In this document: in pieces, positions 1-3,154 of the stretch
Numbering within the stretch: position 1 is the stretch's first letter
Layout of the letters: each line of letters begins with the position of its first letter
Assembly (NCBI GenBank): GCA_022571135.1
Contig: JACZYK010000208.1
Coordinates: 1 to 5,353, forward strand
Source of the DNA: Bacteroidota bacterium
GTDB taxonomy: Bacteria; Bacteroidota; Rhodothermia; Rhodothermales; UBA10348
Length of the DNA: 5,353 nt
Direction of reading: 5' to 3'
Translations under genes and position numbers: made by a program
Notes under the pieces: model-generated
Told to the model about the DNA's origin: nothing
What the model saw: the letters and a program-made list of their open reading frames with translations, nothing else
Database searches by the model: none

Positions 1-8
1 TCATTAAA

Positions 9-44
9 TTGACACTTGACACGTAACAGGTTTCATTCTATATT
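9..44 (+). promoter_or_regulatory. Near-consensus sigma70-type promoter of the higBA operon
   Basis: TTGACA at 16-21 is followed by exactly 17 nt and then TATATT at 39-44, five of six matches to TATAAT. The -35 hexamer is part of a tandem heptamer: TTGACAC occurs at 9-15 and again at 16-22. The -10 box ends only 5 nt before the toxin ATG at 50, so transcription should begin at or next to the start codon. A small palindrome (ATAT, 4 nt, ATAT; 40-51) overlaps the -10 box and start codon and could be an operator for the HigA antitoxin, which in this family represses its own promoter. The promoter is seen directly; the start point and operator are inferred. Confidence 0.6.
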
Positions 45-49
45 GGTAT

Positions 50-328
50 ATGATCCGCTCAATCAAGCATAAGGGCCTCCGCAAGTTCCATGAGGAAGAT
101 GATGCGTCTAAGATTGATCGGCGCCACCGAAACCGACTCATATTGATCTTGACAGCCCTTCAAGCGGCTCGCGAAGTTGAGGACATGAGATTTCCTGGTT
201 CCGACTTGCATTCGCTGAAAGGGAAGTTAAAAGGTTTTTGGTCGGTCTCCGTGAGCGGTAACTGGCGGGTGATCTTTCGGTTTGAACAGGGCGATATGTA
301 TGAAGTTGATTATATGGACTATCACTGA
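50..328 (+). CDS. higB: HigB-type mRNA-interferase toxin (RelE/ParE superfamily)
   Basis: The 92-residue product has the full length of HigB toxins, which are ribosome-dependent endoribonucleases that cleave mRNA in the A site and are held inactive by HigA. Family hallmarks are the N-terminal MIRSIKHKGLRKF stretch, the central LHSLKG...GFWSVSVSGNWRVIF block, and the terminal VDYMDYH. Arg73 and the final His92 sit where Arg73 and His92, implicated in catalysis, lie in Proteus vulgaris HigB, so the toxin appears intact. The ATG at 50 is chosen because the conserved N-terminus begins there. No Shine-Dalgarno precedes it, and the promoter position suggests a leaderless message. The antitoxin gene follows after 12 nt, giving the toxin-first order typical of higBA and opposite to most type II TA operons. 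Codon use looks AT-richer than in the genes to the right, which fits a horizontally moved module. Confidence 0.93.
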   Translation: MIRSIKHKGLRKFHEEDDASKIDRRHRNRLILILTALQAAREVEDMRFPGSDLHSLKGKLKGFWSVSVSGNWRVIFRFEQGDMYEVDYMDYH

Positions 329-335
329 GGAGAGG
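329..335 (+). promoter_or_regulatory. Strong ribosome binding site of higA
   Basis: GGAGAGG begins immediately after the higB stop codon (TGA 326-328) and lies 5 nt before the ATG at 341. It selects the first of two consecutive ATG codons (341 and 344). The strong site contrasts with the absence of one before higB and would favour antitoxin synthesis over toxin from the same transcript. Confidence 0.7.
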
Positions 336-340
336 ATTCC

Positions 341-640
341 ATGATGAGGATGCAAAACCCGGCTCACCCGGGCGAGGTTTTGAGGGAGTTGTATTTGAAA
401 CCACTCAAATTAACGGTTACGGCGGCCGCGAAGGCGTTATGTGTGACGCGCAAGGCGTTTTCGGAGCTTGTCAATGGAAAATCTGGTGTAAGTGTAGAAA
501 TGGCATTGCGTCTGTCTAAGGCATTCAGTACGACACCGGAATACTGGCTGAACATGCAGCGAAATTTTGATCTATCACGTGCTCGGACGAAAGCAAAACT
601 CCGGCGGGTAAAGGTTTTGTTCGAATCGACATCAGTTTGA
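341..640 (+). CDS. higA: HigA-type antitoxin, XRE-family HTH regulator
   Basis: This 99-residue protein has the HigA signature: NPAHPGEVLRELYL near the N-terminus, then a helix-turn-helix of the Cro/XRE type (about residues 24-75) with TVTAAAKALCVTRKAFSELVNGKSGVSVEMALRLSKAF, then TTPEYWLNMQRNFDLS. In this family the protein neutralises HigB by direct binding and represses the operon through the helix-turn-helix. The VTRKAFSELVNGK segment would be the recognition helix region. The basic C-terminal tail (RARTKAKLRRVKVLF) follows the conserved core. It is cotranscribed with higB, 12 nt downstream. The tandem ATG codons at 341 and 344 leave the first residue ambiguous by one. Both partners look intact, so the pair is probably functional. 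Confidence 0.93.
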   Translation: MMRMQNPAHPGEVLRELYLKPLKLTVTAAAKALCVTRKAFSELVNGKSGVSVEMALRLSKAFSTTPEYWLNMQRNFDLSRARTKAKLRRVKVLFESTSV

Positions 641-652
641 ATCTCCGGGTCT

Positions 653-700
653 GTCTAACGTTTTTGGCCGTCCGTTATCCCGGCGGTCGTTTGGTTATTG
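653..700 (+). other. attC-like folded element downstream of higA (candidate only)
   Basis: GTCTAAC at 653-659 matches the RYYYAAC consensus of an integron R'' box. Its TAAC (656-659) can pair with GTTA at 694-697. Inside this are unpaired spacers of 6 nt (660-665) and 5 nt (689-693). Then comes a stem GGCCG (666-670) with CGGTC (684-688), one G-T pair included, a single bulged T at 671, and CCG (672-674) with CGG (681-683) closing a TTATCC loop. The order of R stem, unpaired spacer, L stem with an extrahelical base, and terminal loop is that of an attC site, and 13 nt after a TA cassette is where one would be expected. Against it, GTTATTG at 694-700 fits GTTRRRY poorly, the total of 48 nt is short, and no second site is visible on the left. 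Confidence 0.25.
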
Positions 701-738
701 CATAAGAGTTCTTCCCATCTTATTGAGACCCGCGGCCC

Positions 739-772
739 GTGGACAAGGCTCACATGTTGCATGTCAGTCCAC
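739..772. repeat. Two-part inverted repeat (hairpin) in the higA-chelatase gap
   Basis: GTGGAC (739-744) pairs perfectly with GTCCAC (767-772), and inside it ACATG (752-756) pairs with CATGT (760-764) around a TTG loop. The two stems are separated by an asymmetric internal loop of 7 nt on the left and 2 nt on the right. No run of T follows, so it is not a canonical intrinsic terminator. It could be a regulator binding site or part of a structured leader for the gene at 902. Pairing is read directly; function is unknown. Confidence 0.45.
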
Positions 773-809
773 CAGTGAAAGCCGCAGCTACGCCTGGGAA
801 GAAGCCACG

Positions 810-836
810 GAGATCTTGTTGAGAACAGATCTCAAC
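810..836. repeat. Overlapping, mutually exclusive palindromes upstream of the chelatase-like gene
   Basis: GAGATC (810-815) pairs with GATCTC (828-833), and TGTT (817-820) pairs with AACA (824-827), giving a 10-bp stem with a single bulged T at 816 and a GAG loop. A second perfect inverted repeat, GTTGAGA (818-824) with TCTCAAC (830-836), uses some of the same bases, so both cannot form together. The element ends 65 nt before the ATG at 902. No T-run follows, which argues against a terminator. An operator or a conformational switch in the leader are possible readings. Confidence 0.45.
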
Positions 837-901
837 GGCGCTACCTTTCCTTGAACCGGTTCCCGCGGGCGAACCAGACTAACCACGCTGTAGACTTCTC
901 G

Positions 902-1831
902 ATGACCCTTGTTCGTTCCATTGGGCTCCACTGTATCCTTGTTCTGGCCGCAGGCTGTGCATCGCACGGCGCCTTGTCTCCCGGAGCACCGCAGGAGAGT
1001 TCGAGTGATTTCGGGGTCCTTCTGATGGCGCACGGGGGGTCGCCGGAATGGAACGAAGGAGTTCTGGGCGCGGTGGATCCTCTGCGGGACCAATACACGA
1101 TTGAGCTGGCCTTTGGCATGGCTGATGCCGTTACGATCCAGGAAGGTGTCCGGAGGCTGGAGGCACGAGGCATCAGGAGGATCGGAGTCGTTCGCCTCTT
1201 CGTCTCCGGGAAGAGCTGGTACGAGCGTACCGAACAGATACTTGGTCTTCGCCATGGGGCGCCCGTCCGTCCGATCGCGACAGGCCATACGCGCGAGGCT
1301 GGCCATGACAGCCAGAGCAGGGAGTTCTGGAGGGTCCAGGCCGAAGCATCCTTCGCCCTCAGCACGCAGGGTCTTTCTTCAGCCCCGGAAATGGGCCCCA
1401 TTCTTGCAGACCGTGCGCGGGCTCTCAGCCGTGATCCGCAGAGCGAGGATGTTCTCATCCTTGCACATGGACCAGGCGATGACTTGGAGAACGAGACGTG
1501 GATCGTCGACATCGACAAGCGCGCAGGTACAGTAAGGGATGGCCTCCCTTTTCGACGCGTCCAGGTCGAGACCCTGCGCGAAGACTGGCATGAGAAACGC
1601 GAGGAGGCCGAGAAGCGAATCCGTGCCTTCGTAGAGAGGGCTCGGGACGACGGTGGCACGGCGATTGTCATCCCATTCCGCGTGCAGGGGTTCGGCCCGT
1701 ATGCGAAAGTACTGGATGGCCTCGATTACGTTTCCGACGGCCAGGGCCTTATTCCCCACAGTAACGTCACGCAATGGATCGCACGTCAAATCAGTGCGCT
1801 TCGAAGCGGGACGTTTCGACATCCTGACTGA
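902..1831 (+). CDS. CbiX/sirohydrochlorin-chelatase-like lipoprotein
   Basis: The product has two repeats of the CbiX-type class II chelatase fold, a family that inserts Co or Fe into sirohydrochlorin on the cobalamin or siroheme pathway. Using the ATG at 902 (309 residues), the N-terminus is a lipoprotein signal peptide, MTLVRSIGLHCILVLAAG followed by Cys19, predicting lipid anchoring outside the inner membrane. Domain 1 begins at VLLMAHGGSPEW (His44) and domain 2 at VLILAHGPGD (His189). A late PHSNV motif (His286) resembles the end of a chelatase half. The second metal-binding His, usually in a PGxH-like motif, is absent from both halves: FVSGKSW and VQGFGPY stand there. A His-containing linker (GHTREAGHD) lies between the halves. 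Activity is therefore uncertain; metal or tetrapyrrole binding outside the cytoplasm is an alternative. An in-frame TTG at 851 would add 17 polar residues before the signal peptide and is less likely. Neither start has a clear Shine-Dalgarno. Confidence 0.75.
   Translation: MTLVRSIGLHCILVLAAGCASHGALSPGAPQESSSDFGVLLMAHGGSPEWNEGVLGAVDPLRDQYTIELAFGMADAVTIQEGVRRLEARGIRRIGVVRLFVSGKSWYERTEQILGLRHGAPVRPIATGHTREAGHDSQSREFWRVQAEASFALSTQGLSSAPEMGPILADRARALSRDPQSEDVLILAHGPGDDLENETWIVDIDKRAGTVRDGLPFRRVQVETLREDWHEKREEAEKRIRAFVERARDDGGTAIVIPFRVQGFGPYAKVLDGLDYVSDGQGLIPHSNVTQWIARQISALRSGTFRHPD
1797..1808. repeat. Perfect 12-bp palindrome at the end of the chelatase-like gene
   Basis: CGCTTCGAAGCG is fully self-complementary and lies 21 nt before the stop codon at 1829, close to the convergent junction with cfa. 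There is no T-run on either strand next to it, so it is not a recognisable intrinsic terminator. It may simply reflect codon choice. Confidence 0.3.
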
Positions 1832-1833
1832 AC

Positions 1834-2955
1834 TCACCGCACGGACCGAAGACCACCCACCACCCCTCTCTTCGATAGCACGATTTGCCACAGCTGGTTA
1901 TGCCGGGCACGAAACGATCCGGCGCATGAGAGCAGGAAAAAGTTCCACATTCGGTAGAACCGGTCGCCGTATACGGGGCGGAGAGATTCCCAGTTCGCGT
2001 CGAAATTCTCCTGCCAGGCGAGGAGCGTCTTGTCGTAGTTGACCGAGAGGTTGTGCCAGTCCTCCATGATGAAAAGCCCCTCGATGGCCTTTCCGATCTG
2101 GCGAATAGTCGGCAATTCGCTCCAAGGGAAAATGTACTTCACGGTCCAGGCGTCGGGCCGCCTGGACGGCCTGTTCGACCCGATCGTGTGCAGCAGGAAA
2201 AGCCCGTCATCTTTCAGGCGGCGGCTCACGACCTGCATGTAGGCGTCGTAGTTCTTCGCTCCGACGTGCTCGAACATCCCGATCGAGACGACGCGGTCGA
2301 ACGTAGCTTCGACGTCGCGGTAATCCTGGTAGCGAATCTCGACGGGGAGTCCTTCGCACCGCTTCGTTCCCAGCTCCACCTGCTCCTTCGAGTCGTTGAT
2401 GCCGACGACAGATACTCCGTAGCGCTCGGCAGCGAATTTGGCGAAGCTGCCCCATCCACATCCGATATCGAGCACCGTCATGCCGCGCTCAAGACCGAGC
2501 TTGCGACACACGAGATCGAGCTTTTTTATCTGCGCCTCATCGAGCGTATCCACTCCTTCCCAGTAGGCACAGCTGTAGACCATGCGCCGGTCCAGCATGG
2601 CCTGGAAGAGGTCATTCCCGAGGTCGTAATGATGGTCACCGATGCTCCCGGCCTTGGACTTCCGCTGGCGGTTCGAAATCCTTTGGCCAAGATACAGGAG
2701 GACGGTTCCGAGATCGCGGCGAATCTTCTCGCTCGAACGCGCCCGAACCAAACGGAAGACGAGTTCGTCCAGGCTCTCGACGTCCCACCAACCGTCCATA
2801 TAGCTCTCGCCTAGACCGAGTGAGCCGTGGCTGAGCACGCGGCCGTAGAACTTGTCGTCGTGGACTACGATGTCCCACGATCGATCGCCACCGATCTTAA
2901 CATCAGCAAGATCGAACAGGCTTCGCAGCAATTCCTCTGATCGCTTGACGGACAT
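1834..2955 (-). CDS. cfa: Cyclopropane-fatty-acyl-phospholipid synthase
   Basis: This enzyme transfers a methylene group from S-adenosylmethionine to cis double bonds of membrane phospholipid acyl chains, acting at the inner face of the membrane. With the ATG at 2955 the protein is 373 residues, against about 382 in E. coli Cfa, and matches it end to end. The N-terminal lipid-binding domain contains GSLGLGESYMDGWW. The SAM-binding Rossmann motif VLDIGCGWG is at residues 161-169. The bicarbonate site is complete: Tyr127 and Cys129 in YSCAYW, Glu229 in MFEHVG, His256 and Ile258 in LLHTIGS, each offset by exactly 10 from the E. coli residues. The C-terminus ends AGSFRARHNQLWQIV...GLRSVR as expected. 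A GTG at 2979 is in frame but lacks a ribosome binding site, whereas the ATG has a strong one. The gene converges with the chelatase-like gene, leaving 2 nt between stop codons, and diverges from the glycosidase gene. Confidence 0.97.
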   Translation of the reverse strand: MSVKRSEELLRSLFDLADVKIGGDRSWDIVVHDDKFYGRVLSHGSLGLGESYMDGWWDVESLDELVFRLVRARSSEKIRRDLGTVLLYLGQRISNRQRKSKAGSIGDHHYDLGNDLFQAMLDRRMVYSCAYWEGVDTLDEAQIKKLDLVCRKLGLERGMTVLDIGCGWGSFAKFAAERYGVSVVGINDSKEQVELGTKRCEGLPVEIRYQDYRDVEATFDRVVSIGMFEHVGAKNYDAYMQVVSRRLKDDGLFLLHTIGSNRPSRRPDAWTVKYIFPWSELPTIRQIGKAIEGLFIMEDWHNLSVNYDKTLLAWQENFDANWESLRPVYGDRFYRMWNFFLLSCAGSFRARHNQLWQIVLSKRGVVGGLRSVR

Positions 2956-2958
2956 GTG

Positions 2959-2965
2959 CCTCTCC
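2959..2965 (-). promoter_or_regulatory. Ribosome binding site that decides the cfa start
   Basis: On the minus strand GGAGAGG ends 3 nt before the ATG at 2955, with its GGAG core 6 nt away. The alternative GTG at 2979 is preceded by CGAATCAAATACA, which has no purine-rich motif. This supports a 373-residue product over a 381-residue one. Confidence 0.7.
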
Positions 2966-3061
2966 GCAGCAATGATCACTGTATTTGATTCGTACCCCGC
3001 AACGACACTCTATTGATACGCACTACGATTAGAAAACGCCAGAATCCAGCGCAATTCAAGT

Positions 3062-3099
3062 GCGGAAATACTCCGCGGTGCTTCGAGCACATGTCGTGC
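3062..3099. repeat. Nested inverted repeats in the cfa-glycosidase divergent region
   Basis: GCGGA (3062-3066) pairs with TCCGC (3072-3076) around a 5-nt loop. Two nt later GTGCT (3078-3082) pairs with AGCAC (3086-3090) around TCG. GCAC (3087-3090) can instead pair with GTGC at 3096-3099, so the second and third stems compete. The block lies 56 nt upstream of the glycosidase ATG and about 105 nt upstream of the cfa ATG, where a shared operator could sit. No confident -35/-10 pair, nor a Bacteroidota-type TTTG...TAnnTTTG pair, is visible in the 2956-3154 gap. Pairing is seen; a regulatory role is inferred. Confidence 0.35.
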
Positions 3100-3144
3100 C
3101 TTACAGCTAAATTAACAGCATCACAATGGACCACATTTGGTCTC

Positions 3145-3150
3145 GGAGGG
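3145..3150 (+). promoter_or_regulatory. Ribosome binding site of the GH97 glycosidase
   Basis: GGAGGG lies 4 nt before the ATG at 3155 and fixes that codon as the start. The codons that follow immediately encode a signal peptide, which agrees with the choice. Confidence 0.7.
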
Positions 3151-3154
3151 TGTA

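Noticed and set aside
666..697. Intrinsic terminator for higBA.
   Set aside because: The GC stem 666-688 is followed by GTTTGGTTATTG, not a T-run; the TTTTT at 661-665 is on the wrong side for the + strand, and on the - strand it reads as A.
765..850. Possible cobalamin riboswitch ahead of the chelatase-like gene (pieces such as CCAGTGAAA and TGGGAAG).
   Set aside because: The order of boxes is wrong and the conserved GCCACTG and CAGGAnACCnGCC elements are missing; the matching pieces are short and expected by chance.
851..901. TTG start at 851 for the chelatase-like protein.
   Set aside because: It would put 17 polar residues ahead of a good lipoprotein signal peptide and has no ribosome binding site; ATG at 902 is more coherent.
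841..1671. 276-codon open frame on the - strand across the chelatase-like gene, and a 172-codon one at 788-1306.
   Set aside because: Ser/Arg-rich low-complexity translations typical of shadow frames; the + strand frame has signal peptide and chelatase motifs.
2053..2814. 253-codon open frame on the + strand antisense to cfa.
   Set aside because: It lies wholly inside a well-conserved cfa gene, its translation has no recognisable domain, and GC-rich codon use commonly opens antisense frames.
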